A stretch of DNA of 52,814 bases from Acidimicrobiales bacterium (lineage in GTDB: Bacteria; Actinomycetota; Acidimicrobiia; Acidimicrobiales; Palsa-688): positions 1-52,814 of the forward strand of contig DATLUM010000111.1 of NCBI GenBank assembly GCA_035533095.1, in the 5' to 3' direction. The position numbers and the translations under genes are program-made. Of the stretch, positions 17,265-26,191 are shown piece by piece. Each line of letters begins with the position of its first letter. Within the stretch, counting starts at the first letter, position 1. Below the pieces are notes generated by a model that ran no database searches, was not told where the DNA came from, and saw nothing but the letters and a program-made list of their open reading frames with translations.

Positions 17265-18484
17265 TCCGTACCGATCAACTCACGCGAGGTCGCCCCGCGC
17301 GGAATGGCGGGGCACGCGCCACGGTCTCACGGCCCGCGCCGGCTCGTGCTCGCGAACGCGGCTCTGCGTCGACGCAAACCCGTGCACCGTCTCGGGTTCC
17401 GTCCCAAGGCGGGACCTTCATCCTGCTCGTCTCTTTGCTGGCCGTCCTCTGCCTTACCGGCGTGGTCATGGTCCTGTCCGCCTCGTCGATCCTCAGCCTC
17501 CACCAGTACGGGTCGCCGTGGCACTTCTTCCTCCGCGAGATCATGTGGCTGACGGTCGGCATCGCCGGGTTCGCCGTCGCCGTCCGGGTCGATCACCAGG
17601 CTTGGCGGCGCCTGGCGCCGGGAGCGATGTACGTGTCGATCGGCTTGCTCTTCGCCGTCCTAGTGCCGGGTATCGGCGTCCGGGCGTCGGGCGCGGCCCG
17701 CTGGCTCGGTACGTCGTCTTTGCAGATACAGCCCTCCGAGATGGCAAAGCTGGCACTGGTCGTGTTCGCTGCGGACATCCTGGACCGGCGGTCACGCAAG
17801 GGCGACTGGAAGTACCAGGCGGTGCCGGTGCTGGCGGTTCTCGGCTTGCTCGTGCTTCTCGTCATGGCCCAGCCCGACATGGGGACGACCATGGTGCTCG
17901 TATGCATTGTGCTCGCCATGCTGTTCACCGCCGGCGTGCCGGCCGCCGTCATGGCAGCGCTCATGGGTTTCATCGCCTCCTGCGGTCTCCTGCTCGCGGT
18001 GGCGGCACCGTACAGGTGGCGCCGGATGACATCGTTCATCAACCCCTTCAAGGACGCTTCGAACACCGGGTACCAGTCGGTGCAGGGTCTCCTGGCTCTC
18101 AGCCACGGGCACGTCCTCGGGGACGGCCTAGGGTCGAGCATCGCAAGTTACGGCTACCTGCCCAACGCGCAGACCGACTTCATTTTCGCCGTTCTGGGCG
18201 AGGAGACGGGCCTGTTGGGCGGCCTGGTCCTCAGCGGCCTGTTCGTGCTGCTCGGTGTCGTCGGGGTGAGGCTGGCGTGCAACGCCCGCACCCGTTACGC
18301 AGCTCTCCTGGCAGCGGGGATCACCGCGTGGATCGTCGGGCAGGCCGTGATCAACATCGGCGCGGTGGTCGGGCTCCTGCCGGTGACCGGCGTGCCGTTG
18401 CCGTTCGTCTCCTTCGGCGGATCCTCGCTCGTGATCAACCTCTTCGCCATGGGAGTGCTCGCCAACATCGCAAGGCCACGGTGA
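17261..18484 (+). CDS. ftsW: Septal peptidoglycan glycosyltransferase (SEDS family)
   Basis: FtsW is the SEDS-family polymerase that makes septal glycan strands from lipid II, in partnership with FtsI. The 407-residue protein has an Arg-rich cytoplasmic N-terminus of about 50 residues and about ten membrane segments. Family motifs are clear: GAARWLG, QIQPSEMAKLA, YLPNAQTDFIFAVLGEE (containing the conserved catalytic-region aspartate) and GLLPVTGVPLPFVSFGGSS. The start overlaps the murD stop as ATGA, and the end overlaps murG as GTGA. Position in the dcw cluster identifies it as FtsW and not RodA. Confidence 0.95.
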   Translation: MIRTDQLTRGRPARNGGARATVSRPAPARARERGSASTQTRAPSRVPSQGGTFILLVSLLAVLCLTGVVMVLSASSILSLHQYGSPWHFFLREIMWLTVGIAGFAVAVRVDHQAWRRLAPGAMYVSIGLLFAVLVPGIGVRASGAARWLGTSSLQIQPSEMAKLALVVFAADILDRRSRKGDWKYQAVPVLAVLGLLVLLVMAQPDMGTTMVLVCIVLAMLFTAGVPAAVMAALMGFIASCGLLLAVAAPYRWRRMTSFINPFKDASNTGYQSVQGLLALSHGHVLGDGLGSSIASYGYLPNAQTDFIFAVLGEETGLLGGLVLSGLFVLLGVVGVRLACNARTRYAALLAAGITAWIVGQAVINIGAVVGLLPVTGVPLPFVSFGGSSLVINLFAMGVLANIARPR

Positions 18485-19608
18485 CCGAGCGGCCACCTCG
18501 CGTCTGGGCGGTTATCGCGGGAGGCGGAACCGGTGGCCACACTGTTCCTGCCCTGGCAATCGGGCGGGCGCTCGTGGAGCGCGGCCACCCCCGGGAGAGC
18601 ATTCACTTCGTGGGGTCGGCCAGGGGAATCGAGCGCCGGATGGTACCAGCGGCTGATTTTTCGATAACCCTGCTTCCCGGGAGGGGAATAGCCAGGCGGC
18701 TGACGCTCGACAACGTGGGCGCGGTCGCCGGTCTGGCATGGGCCTTCTTCCGCGCGGTCGGCTTGCTGCTCCGACTGCGACCCGCCGTCGTGGTCACTGT
18801 CGGCGGATACGCCAGCGTGGCGTGCGCTGCCGCGGCGGCCCTGTTGCGCATCCCCCTGGTCGTCGCCGAGCAGAACGCGGCCCCGGGCCTCGCGAACCGC
18901 CTAGCAGGCCGGGTGGCGCGCGCGTGTGCCGTGTCGTTCCCGGGCACACCGCTGCCTCGCCCGGTCGTGACCGGGAACCCGGTCCGTCAGGAGATCGTCT
19001 CGGTTGACCGATCCGCACAAGAGCGCGCTCGGTCGAAGACGGAGCTGGGCATACCTCCTGAACGCACCCTCGTAGCCGTTGCCGGCGGATCGCTCGGTGC
19101 CAGGCGCATCAACGACGCCACCCTCGGCCTCGCCTCGCTCTGGTGTGACCGGACCGACGTCGCGATCCGTCACGTGGTGGGAGAGCGCGACTACGAGTCG
19201 GCAGCCGCGAGGACGCCGGTGCTCGAGCCGGGAACCCTCGTCTACCAGTTGGTCAGTTTCGAGGACAGGATGGACCTTCTTCTGAGCGCAGCCGATGTGA
19301 CGGTGCAACGCGCCGGCGCAAGTACCGTCGCCGAGCTGTCGGTGGCAGGTGTGCCGTCGGTGCTGGTCCCCCTTCCCGGCGCGCCCGGGGACCACCAGAC
19401 CCTCAACGCGCTCAGCCTTGCGCAGGCGGGTGCCGCCGTGATCGTGCCGGACGCCGAGCTCGACGCCGGGAGGCTCGCCTCTGAGCTCGACCGTCTCATC
19501 TCCGACCCGGCGATCCTCGAGTCGATGGCGACCGCGGCGAAGGCCCTCGGCCGCCCCGACGCAGCGTCCGCGGTCGCCGCGCTCGCGGAAGAGCACGCCC
19601 GTGGCTGA
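18481..19608 (+). CDS. murG: Lipid I GlcNAc transferase
   Basis: MurG transfers GlcNAc to lipid I to form lipid II on the inner face of the membrane. The 375-residue GT-B protein has the N-terminal glycine-rich loop AGGGTGGHTVPALAI, VGGYASV, the AEQNAAPGLANR motif, TGNPVR, and the C-terminal donor site QRAGASTVAELSVAGVPSVLVP with the PGAPGDHQ loop. GTG 18481 overlaps the ftsW stop as GTGA. The longer upstream reading passes through ftsW in another frame and is rejected. The end overlaps murC by 8 bp. Confidence 0.96.
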   Translation: MTERPPRVWAVIAGGGTGGHTVPALAIGRALVERGHPRESIHFVGSARGIERRMVPAADFSITLLPGRGIARRLTLDNVGAVAGLAWAFFRAVGLLLRLRPAVVVTVGGYASVACAAAAALLRIPLVVAEQNAAPGLANRLAGRVARACAVSFPGTPLPRPVVTGNPVRQEIVSVDRSAQERARSKTELGIPPERTLVAVAGGSLGARRINDATLGLASLWCDRTDVAIRHVVGERDYESAAARTPVLEPGTLVYQLVSFEDRMDLLLSAADVTVQRAGASTVAELSVAGVPSVLVPLPGAPGDHQTLNALSLAQAGAAVIVPDAELDAGRLASELDRLISDPAILESMATAAKALGRPDAASAVAALAEEHARG

Positions 19609-21013
19609 CCAGCGGGGGATCCCGGACCTCGCGAGGCCGGTTCGGATCCACGTCGTGGGAGCGGCCGGCGCCGGGATGAGCGCCATAGCGACCGTTCTGG
19701 CGGCCATGGGTCACCGCGTCACCGGCAGCGACGCCGCCGGCGGCGCCGCGGTCCAGCGCTTGAAGGACATCGGTGTCGATGTCCACGTCGGGCACGACCC
19801 GGCGTTGGTGGAGGGCGCCGAGATCGTCGCCGTCTCCACCGCCGTGCCCGACGGGGACCCGGAGGTGCAAGCGGCACGTGCGAAAGGCGTGCGGGTGGTC
19901 CGCAGGTCAGAGATCCTGGCGGCCATCTGCCGGCAGAAGCGGACGATCGGCGTCTCCGGCACCCACGGCAAGACCACGACCTCGTCCATGCTTGCGGTGC
20001 TGCTGCGCCACGCCGGGTTCCGCCCGTCGATGGTGATCGGCGGGGACGTAGCCGGCGTGGGCCCTGGCGCGGTCTGGGAACCCGACGGGGAATGGATGGT
20101 CGTGGAGGCCGACGAGAGCGACGGTACGTTCCTGGAGCTCGGGTGCGAGGCGGTCGTGGTCACCAGCGTGAGCGCGGACCACCTGGACCACTACGGCACC
20201 CGCCAGGAGATCGACGCCGCCTTCCGGCGTTACGTCTCCGAAGCACCCGGACCCGCGGTCATCTGCGCCGACGACCCGGGAGCATCCGCGTTGGTGCCCC
20301 ACGTCACTCCAAAGGAGCGCGTACGTACCTACGGGCAGTCGCGCGACGCCCGTGTCCGGGTGAGCAACGTCTCGCTTCAGCGGTTCGGGAGTGAGTTCGA
20401 CCTGCACGACGACGGTCGACCGAGAGGCCGTTTCGTCGTGGCCGCGCCCGGCTTGCACAACGTTCTCAACGCGTCCGGCGCGATCGCAGCTGCGGTCTCG
20501 ATAGGAAGTGGCTGGGAGGCCGCGCGGGACGGGATCGCGGCGTTCGAGGGAGTCGGTCGCCGATTCGAGTTGAGAGGGGAATCCCGCGGCGTCACCTTCG
20601 TCGACGACTACGCGCACAATCCCGAGAAGGTGACCGCCGCACTGGCAGCGGCGCGCGCCGGTCGATGGCAGCGCGTCGTGGCGGTCTTCCAGCCCCACCG
20701 TTTCACGCGAACGCAAGCCTTGTGGCGCGAGTTCGGACCTGCTCTCGCCGGAGCGGACATCCTCGTCGTCACCGATGTCTACGGCGCGGGGGAGGACGCG
20801 ATCCCCGGAGTGAACGGCGAGCTGGTCGCCCGAGCAGTGAGGGACACCTCTCCAAGCTCGGACATCCGGTACGTCCCCACGCTCGAGGGCGCCGCCCGCC
20901 TCCTCGCCGAGCTGCTCCGCCCGGGCGATCTGTGTCTCACGATGGGCGCCGGGGACGTCACGAAGCTCCCCGGGCTCGTGATGGGACTGCGCGAGGGAGA
21001 CCCCGATGCCTGA
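19601..21013 (+). CDS. murC: UDP-MurNAc:L-alanine ligase
   Basis: MurC adds the first L-alanine to UDP-MurNAc. The 470-residue protein has the UDP-binding loop VVGAAGAGMSAIA, the ATP loop GVSGTHGKTTTSSM, the motifs VEADESDGTFL and SADHLDHYG, and the C-terminal signature VDDYAHNPEKV and FQPHRFTRT. All catalytic motifs are intact. It begins with GTG inside the last codons of murG (8-bp overlap) and ends with an 8-bp overlap with murB, so the three genes are tightly packed. No ddl lies next to it. Confidence 0.96.
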   Translation: MADQRGIPDLARPVRIHVVGAAGAGMSAIATVLAAMGHRVTGSDAAGGAAVQRLKDIGVDVHVGHDPALVEGAEIVAVSTAVPDGDPEVQAARAKGVRVVRRSEILAAICRQKRTIGVSGTHGKTTTSSMLAVLLRHAGFRPSMVIGGDVAGVGPGAVWEPDGEWMVVEADESDGTFLELGCEAVVVTSVSADHLDHYGTRQEIDAAFRRYVSEAPGPAVICADDPGASALVPHVTPKERVRTYGQSRDARVRVSNVSLQRFGSEFDLHDDGRPRGRFVVAAPGLHNVLNASGAIAAAVSIGSGWEAARDGIAAFEGVGRRFELRGESRGVTFVDDYAHNPEKVTAALAAARAGRWQRVVAVFQPHRFTRTQALWREFGPALAGADILVVTDVYGAGEDAIPGVNGELVARAVRDTSPSSDIRYVPTLEGAARLLAELLRPGDLCLTMGAGDVTKLPGLVMGLREGDPDA

Positions 21014-21986
21014 ATTCCCGGCACCGGCGGCCGGCGCGGACCGGTCCGCGGTCGAGGTCGCCGCGAAGCACCTCGCTCCTCTCGGGGAGCAGGTGCAGCG
21101 AAACGGCCCGTTAGGCGTTCTCACGACATACCGCGTCGGTGGTGCCGCAGCGCTCCTGGTGACCGCCCGCGACGTGAGCGACCTCGCTGCGGTCGCCTCG
21201 GCGTCGAGAGCGTCCGGCTTGCCGGTGCTGACCGTCGGCAAAGGGTCGAACCTGCTCGTCTCCGACGCCGGATTCCCCGGGATAGCGCTGATCCTCGAAC
21301 CAGACGCGTTCTCGGGCATCGAGATCCACGGGACCACCGTGCGGGCCGGCGCCGCGGTAGCTCTGCCCGTTCTCGCCCGCCAAAGCGTTGAAGCGGGGCT
21401 CACCGGCATGGAGTGGGCGGTCGGGGTTCCCGGATCGGTCGGAGGCGCGGTGCGGATGAACGCCGGCGGCCACGGATCCGACATCGCGCACCACCTCATC
21501 CGCGCAACCGTCTTCGACCTCCGCAAACAGGACGGGGCGTCGCAGTGGCGCATCGCCGACTTGGACTACTCGTACCGCCACTCGGCGGTGACCCCCCAGC
21601 ACGTCGTGATCGAAGCGAGCTTCGGTCTGGCGAACGGCGACCCCGGCGCCGGCAAGGAGACCATCCGCGAAATCGTCCGTTGGAGGCGCGACCATCAACC
21701 GGGTGGGCAGAACGCCGGTTCGGTGTTCACCAACCCGCCCGGCAGCTCTGCAGGCGCGCTGATCGACTCGGCGGGCCTCAAGGGACGCCGATGGAGGAGC
21801 GCGGAAGTGTCGACCAAGCACGCCAACTTCATCCAAGCCGACCAGGGCGGCTCCGCTGACGACGTGAGGGAGCTGATCCTTCTGGTGCGCAGGGAGGTCG
21901 AGCGGCGCCACGGGATCTCCCTCCAGCCGGAGGTCAGGATGATCGGCTTCGAAATGGATCAACCTCGAGTGGAGGATCAGGCTTGA
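21006..21986 (+). CDS. murB: UDP-N-acetylenolpyruvoylglucosamine reductase
   Basis: MurB reduces UDP-GlcNAc-enolpyruvate to UDP-MurNAc with NADPH and FAD. The 326-residue protein has the FAD-binding PCMH motifs LTVGKGSNLLV and GVPGSVGGAVRMNAG, and the active-site serine in NAGSVFTNPPG. The C-terminal substrate domain contains LIDSAGLKG and STKHANFI. It looks like a type II MurB, without the extra loop of E. coli MurB, on the basis of length. It sits between murC and ftsQ, overlapping both, the latter as TTGA. Confidence 0.95.
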   Translation: MPEFPAPAAGADRSAVEVAAKHLAPLGEQVQRNGPLGVLTTYRVGGAAALLVTARDVSDLAAVASASRASGLPVLTVGKGSNLLVSDAGFPGIALILEPDAFSGIEIHGTTVRAGAAVALPVLARQSVEAGLTGMEWAVGVPGSVGGAVRMNAGGHGSDIAHHLIRATVFDLRKQDGASQWRIADLDYSYRHSAVTPQHVVIEASFGLANGDPGAGKETIREIVRWRRDHQPGGQNAGSVFTNPPGSSAGALIDSAGLKGRRWRSAEVSTKHANFIQADQGGSADDVRELILLVRREVERRHGISLQPEVRMIGFEMDQPRVEDQA

Positions 21987-22957
21987 GCACGACGCTCGAG
22001 AGTGGGAAACGGCCCCGCATGGACCCGCGGATCGCCCGGCGCCGCCTCGAGGTCCGCAGGGAGGAAGGGCGGAGGCGTCTGCGGATCCTCGTCACCTGCT
22101 CCGTGGCGGCGGTCATCGTGTGCCTGCTCGTCGGGTCGTTGTGGACACCGATATTCAAGGTCCGCCACGTTCGTGTGAACCTCGGCCCCGCACCCACGGG
22201 GCCCGCCGTACCCGCGACGGTGTCGCTGAACGCGCAGCAGGTGATAGCGGCAGCCGGCCTGGCGAAGCGGCGTCTCATGATCGACGTCGACGGTGCAGCG
22301 GTGGCGCGCCGGCTCGACGGGGTCCCCGTCCTCGGTGACGCTCGCGTGTCGATCGATTGGCCCGGGACGGTCCGTGTCAGCGTTGTCGAGCGCCGGCCGG
22401 TCGCCACGGCCGCCGCTCCAGCGCAGCAGGGGAGCCCGCCGCGGTGGGCCCTCGTGGACGCGACCGGCCGCGTGCTGTCAGTGACCTCCACGCCTGTGGC
22501 GGGACTGCCGGTGATATACGGCTCCGGTGCGCTACCCGGACCCGGCGGCTGGTTCCAGGGCAGCGCGGGCCCGTCGGCTCCTTTGTCCACCGCTGCTGCT
22601 CCGGGCGCCAGATCCCCGGTGTCAGCGGCGCTCGTCGACATGAACGCGCGGTCGGACAGCACTGACGTCCCCGAAGGCATCGCCGCCGCCCTCGCGCTCG
22701 CCGCGGCGCTGCCGGCGGACATCCGCGGCGAGGTGCAGTCGATCACGCTCGACCCCAAGGCACCCGCTGTCCTGACCCTCGCCGTCCTGCCGGCGAAGGT
22801 GGCGTCTGGTTGGATCAGCGTCCACCTGGGCGACGGTTCTCAGCTCGCCGCCAAGCTGACCGCCTTGGACACCCTGCTCACCCAGGCGAATTTGTCCGGG
22901 GTGACCTCCATCGACCTGTCGGTTCCTGACCGTCCGGCAGCCTTGACGGCGCGATGA
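21983..22957 (+). CDS. ftsQ: Cell division protein FtsQ (DivIB)
   Basis: This 324-residue bitopic membrane protein has an Arg-rich cytoplasmic N-terminus (to about residue 34), one membrane helix (VTCSVAAVIVCLLVGSLW) and a periplasmic POTRA-like region (FKVRHVRVNLG through VERRP). The position between murB and ftsZ fits FtsQ, which scaffolds the FtsQLB complex. Conserved VxRRxP-like sequence appears as VVERRPVATA. A Gly/Pro/Ser-rich insert of about 50 residues breaks the periplasmic domain, which is longer than usual. The TTG start overlaps the murB stop as TTGA; no better start lies nearby. It is the last gene before the ftsZ promoter region. Confidence 0.88.
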   Translation: MSTTLESGKRPRMDPRIARRRLEVRREEGRRRLRILVTCSVAAVIVCLLVGSLWTPIFKVRHVRVNLGPAPTGPAVPATVSLNAQQVIAAAGLAKRRLMIDVDGAAVARRLDGVPVLGDARVSIDWPGTVRVSVVERRPVATAAAPAQQGSPPRWALVDATGRVLSVTSTPVAGLPVIYGSGALPGPGGWFQGSAGPSAPLSTAAAPGARSPVSAALVDMNARSDSTDVPEGIAAALALAAALPADIRGEVQSITLDPKAPAVLTLAVLPAKVASGWISVHLGDGSQLAAKLTALDTLLTQANLSGVTSIDLSVPDRPAALTAR

Positions 22958-23153
22958 AGCCCGGGGTAGCCTCTCAACCCACGCCGGAGGTTGACATAAC
23001 TCTCTAGTAGAAGTCAAGACTTTGCGAGGGATTCAATGCTCGAGCATCCGCGACGGCGAACTCGCGGCGTGACACGCTTTTGACCACAGCACTCGTTTCG
23101 ATCGATAAAGAGCACCGGGTTCCCGGTGCGTTGCAGTGCCCGGGAGGGTTCTC
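22958..23153 (+). promoter_or_regulatory. ftsZ upstream region with palindrome
   Basis: This 196-bp gap in an otherwise overlapping cluster must hold the ftsZ-specific signals. TTGACA at 22991-22996 is a perfect -35 hexamer, but I see no good -10 at the right distance. AAGTC and GACTT at 23011-23022 form a small inverted repeat. A second candidate, TTGACC (23080-23085), has only a weak -10 (GATAAA, 18 bp away). A perfect 8-bp inverted repeat with a 2-bp centre, GCACCGGGTTCCCGGTGC (23112-23129), lies just before the ribosome binding site GGGAGGG. Confidence 0.55.
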
Positions 23154-24236
23154 ATGGCCGGTGCCGCCCAGAACTACATCGCCGTCATAAAGGTCGTCGG
23201 GATCGGCGGCGGCGGCGTCAACGCGGTCAACCGCATGATCGATGCCGGGCTGAAGGGTGTCGAGTTCATCGCGGTGAACACCGACGCCCAGGCACTGCTC
23301 ATGAGCGACGCGGACGTCAAGCTCGACATCGGCCGCCAACTGACTCGCGGCCTCGGCGCGGGCAGCGACCCCGAGGTCGGCCGGGCGGCCGCAGAGGAGC
23401 ACCGTGAGGAGATAGAGGAAGTCCTCAAAGGTGCCGACATGGTCTTCATCACCGCCGGCAAAGGCGGCGGGACGGGCACCGGCGGCGCACCGGTGGTCGC
23501 GGAGATCGCCAAGTCGCTGGGCGCGTTGACGATCGGAGTCGTGACCCGCCCCTTCGGCTTCGAAGGGAGGCGCCGGTCGCTGCAGGCGGAGTCCGGCATC
23601 CAGCGCCTGAAGGAGAAGGTGGACACCCTGATCGTGATCCCCAACGATCGCCTCCTCACGGTGTCCAACGACAAGACGTCGATGGTCAACGCCTTCAAGA
23701 TGGCGGACGAGGTGCTGCTCCAAGGTGTCCAGGGGATCACCGATCTCATCACCACGCCCGGTTTGATCAACACGGACTTCGCCGACGTCAAGATGATCAT
23801 GAACAACGCGGGCAGCGCGATCATGGGCATCGGCACTGCCTCTGGCGACGGCCGCGCGGTCACCGCGGCGAAGCTTGCGATCACCTCACCGCTGCTCGAG
23901 GCTTCCATCGAAGGCGCGCGCGGGATCCTTCTCAACATTGCCGGCGGCAGCGACCTCGGCCTGTTCGAGGTCAACGAGGCTGCCGAGATCATCCACGGGG
24001 TCGCGCACCCCGACGCCAACATCATCTTCGGCCAGGTGATCGACGACTCGATGGGTGACGAGGTCAGGGTCACGGTCATCGCCGCCGGCTTCGACAGGTG
24101 GGAGGACGCCTCGACGCGGGATCGATCCGGCTCGAGCGGCGGTATAGGCCTTGCTGAGACGGAACGCGAGCTACGCGACGAAGACGAGATGGGGCTCGTC
24201 GGAGATGAGTTCGACGTCCCTGACTTCCTGAAGTAG
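23154..24236 (+). CDS. ftsZ: Cell division GTPase FtsZ
   Basis: FtsZ is the tubulin-like GTPase that forms the Z ring. The 360-residue protein has the GTP-binding region [13 protein letters not shown], the tubulin signature [13 protein letters not shown], the synergy loop [11 protein letters not shown], and the C-terminal peptide [10 protein letters not shown], which binds SepF and FtsW in actinobacteria. ATG 23154 is preferred because GGGAGGG (23142-23148) lies just upstream; a GTG at 23136 would overlap that site. The C-terminal linker is short (about 30 residues). The cluster has no ftsA, as expected in this phylum, so SepF is the likely membrane anchor. Confidence 0.98.
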   Translation: MAGAAQNYIAVIKVVGIGGGGVNAVNRMIDAGLKGVEFIAVNTDAQALLMSDADVKLDIGRQLTRGLGAGSDPEVGRAAAEEHREEIEEVLKGADMVFITAGKGGGTGTGGAPVVAEIAKSLGALTIGVVTRPFGFEGRRRSLQAESGIQRLKEKVDTLIVIPNDRLLTVSNDKTSMVNAFKMADEVLLQGVQGITDLITTPGLINTDFADVKMIMNNAGSAIMGIGTASGDGRAVTAAKLAITSPLLEASIEGARGILLNIAGGSDLGLFEVNEAAEIIHGVAHPDANIIFGQVIDDSMGDEVRVTVIAAGFDRWEDASTRDRSGSSGGIGLAETERELRDEDEMGLVGDEFDVPDFLK

Positions 24237-24238
24237 CG

Positions 24239-24922
24239 GTGGCAGCCGGGGTGTACATGCACCCGGCCGACTGGGAGCTGGCCGGCGGAATCAGGGTGCG
24301 CAGCACCAGCTGCGCGCAGGGGGATATGGCCGGCGCCGGCTCGACCGTCGAACGCCGGAGGCGCGCCGCCGTCGACGAGACGTGGACGCTCCTTCGCCAG
24401 GTCCACGGCCCGCGAGTCGTCGTGGTCGACCATCCGGGAGCTGCGAGCGGAGAGCCGGCGGATGCAGCGGTCACGACCAAGCCCGGTGCCGCGCTGGCCG
24501 TGCTGACTGCGGATTGCGCGCCGGTCGGCCTCGGCAGCCCAGAAGGCGTGCTCGGCGTGGTGCACGCGGGATGGAAGGGACTGCGGGCGGGGGTGGTCGA
24601 GTCCGCGGTCACCACCATGCGCCGGCTGGGCGCCACCCGGATAGAAGCGGTGCTCGGGCCGTGCATCCGCCCCTGCTGCTACAGCTTCGGGGAGGACGAC
24701 CTCCAGGACATGGCGGGCCGGTACGGTCAGGGCGTTCGCTCCTGCGACAGGCACGGAACGCCGGCGTTGGACCTTCCCGCCGCGGTGAAGGTTGCGCTTC
24801 ACAACGCCGGCGCGACGTTGGTGGGCGAGTCGAAGTCGTGCACCGGCTGCTCCGGGAGCTACTGGTCGTGGCGGACCGGTTCGACACAGCGGCGCCAGGC
24901 GACGGTCGTTTGGCGCCCGTGA
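24239..24922 (+). CDS. pgeF: PgeF/YfiH-family purine nucleoside processing protein (laccase fold)
   Basis: This 227-residue protein belongs to the DUF152/YfiH family, called polyphenol oxidase or laccase-domain protein. In E. coli the family member PgeF edits peptidoglycan precursors, and others cleave purine nucleosides. Metal-site motifs are present: RQVHGPRV, LTADCAPV, GVVHAGWKG and GPCIRPCCYSFG. The order ftsZ-pgeF-yggS-sepF is standard in Gram-positive bacteria. GTG 24239 lies only 2 bp after the ftsZ stop, and the end overlaps yggS as GTGA. Confidence 0.9.
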   Translation: MAAGVYMHPADWELAGGIRVRSTSCAQGDMAGAGSTVERRRRAAVDETWTLLRQVHGPRVVVVDHPGAASGEPADAAVTTKPGAALAVLTADCAPVGLGSPEGVLGVVHAGWKGLRAGVVESAVTTMRRLGATRIEAVLGPCIRPCCYSFGEDDLQDMAGRYGQGVRSCDRHGTPALDLPAAVKVALHNAGATLVGESKSCTGCSGSYWSWRTGSTQRRQATVVWRP

Positions 24923-25638
24923 GGGAGCAGGCGGTTCTCTTGGACAAGCCGACGGACCCGGAGACGCCAGGAGCGTTCGACCCCCAGTCGGTGAGCGGAC
25001 GCCTCGCCGAGGTCCGCGAACGCATCCGCGCGCGTGGAGCCGACCCTGACGAGATCCGGATCGTCGCTGTTACCAAGGGATTCGGGTCTGACGCGGTCGG
25101 GGCGGCGGTCGCAGCAGGCGCGCCCGACGTCGGCGAGAACTACGGCCAGGAGCTGCTGGCGAAGGCCGGCGCCGCGCCGCCGGGTGCTCGCTGGCACTTT
25201 CTCGGCAAGGTCCAGCGGAACAAGGTGCGCCGCCTCGCGCCCGTGGTGAGCGTGTGGCACGGCGTCGACCGGCCCGCTGCCGCCGACGCCATCGCATCAG
25301 CCTCCCCCGGTGCGACCGTGTTCGTTGAAGTCAACGTCGCCGGTGCCGCAGGCAGGCCAGGCTGCAGCCCCGGCGAACTGGACGGGCTGGTCGAGCACTG
25401 CCGCGGCCTTCCGCTCGACACGGCAGGCCTGATGACTGTGGCGCCGGCCGGCGACGCCGAGGCGGCGCGCCAGTGCTTCCGGTGGCTGGCGGGCGAAGCC
25501 CGCCGTCTGGGTCTTCGGGAGCTGTCGATGGGTATGAGCGACGACTTCGAGGTGGCCGTCGACGAAGGCGCCACCACCCTGCGGCTGGGCAGGGTTCTTT
25601 TCGGTCCGCGCCCTGGCCGGGTGGCGGTGCAACGATAG
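24919..25638 (+). CDS. yggS: YggS/PROSC-family PLP homeostasis protein
   Basis: This 239-residue protein binds pyridoxal 5-phosphate and helps keep vitamin B6 and amino acid pools in balance; it has no clear catalytic activity in studied bacteria. The PLP lysine is in AVTKGFG (K53). GENYGQELLAK, WHFLGKVQRNKVR and LSMGMSDDFEVA are family motifs, and the phosphate-binding end appears as LRLGRVLFGPR. It is a single-domain alanine-racemase-like barrel. GTG 24919 overlaps the pgeF stop as GTGA. Longer upstream readings run through pgeF in another frame. Confidence 0.93.
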   Translation: MREQAVLLDKPTDPETPGAFDPQSVSGRLAEVRERIRARGADPDEIRIVAVTKGFGSDAVGAAVAAGAPDVGENYGQELLAKAGAAPPGARWHFLGKVQRNKVRRLAPVVSVWHGVDRPAAADAIASASPGATVFVEVNVAGAAGRPGCSPGELDGLVEHCRGLPLDTAGLMTVAPAGDAEAARQCFRWLAGEARRLGLRELSMGMSDDFEVAVDEGATTLRLGRVLFGPRPGRVAVQR

Positions 25639-25641
25639 GCT
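25636..25641 (+). promoter_or_regulatory. Possible -10 element for sepF
   Basis: TAGGCT, a good actinobacterial -10 sequence, overlaps the yggS stop codon and lies 22 bp before the sepF ATG, with GGGAGG in between as ribosome binding site. No convincing -35 is visible. This would allow sepF to be transcribed independently of ftsZ. Confidence 0.35.
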
Positions 25642-25663
25642 TCGGGTTTACTGGGAGGCACTC

Positions 25664-26179
25664 ATGGCATCAGGGATCATGCGCAAGGCGATGGTGTACC
25701 TGGGACTCACTGACGACGAGTACGAGGATTACGAACCATATGAGGACCAGCCGCCGGCTGTCAGCCAGCCGCGCCGTTACTCGGAACCGATGGAGAGCGG
25801 ATCGGTCTCGGCCGTCCGCCCCGTCCGCGAGATGCCAGAGCCCGGCAACGGCGTGACCATAACCCCGCGTTCCGCCGTTGTCCGCCCCATCACACCGATG
25901 CACGGGGCGAAGGTCCACGTGGTGGCTCCATCCCGATTCGCCGACGCCCAGGAGATAGGCGATCGTTTCAAGAACGGTCAGCCCGTGATAGTGAACCTGC
26001 AATCCAACGATCGCGAACTGTCCCGGCGGATGATCGATTTCTGCAGCGGCGTGACGTACGCGCTGTCGGGAAGCATGGACAAGGTGGCGGACCAGGTGTT
26101 CCTCCTCACGCCGTCCAACGTCGAGGTCTCAGCGGAGGAGAAGCGCCGCCTCCAAGAGCGCGGCCTCTACAAGTCCTGA
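25664..26179 (+). CDS. sepF: SepF, FtsZ membrane anchor
   Basis: SepF binds the FtsZ C-terminal peptide and tethers the Z ring to the membrane. The 171-residue protein begins with an N-terminal membrane-binding stretch (IMRKAMVYLGL), followed by an acidic Tyr/Glu/Pro-rich linker (DDEYEDYEPYED). The conserved C-terminal core contains VVAPSRFADAQEIGDRF, VIVNLQ, RRMIDFCSGVTYAL and FLLTPSNVEVS. The ribosome binding site GGGAGG precedes ATG 25664. With ftsA absent, this is the expected essential anchor. It is followed after 12 bp by yggT. Confidence 0.96.
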   Translation: MASGIMRKAMVYLGLTDDEYEDYEPYEDQPPAVSQPRRYSEPMESGSVSAVRPVREMPEPGNGVTITPRSAVVRPITPMHGAKVHVVAPSRFADAQEIGDRFKNGQPVIVNLQSNDRELSRRMIDFCSGVTYALSGSMDKVADQVFLLTPSNVEVSAEEKRRLQERGLYKS

Positions 26180-26191
26180 CACGGCTCGCGC

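Noticed and set aside
22958-23153. ftsA lost from between ftsQ and ftsZ
   Set aside because: Absence of ftsA is normal in actinobacteria, and sepF is present.
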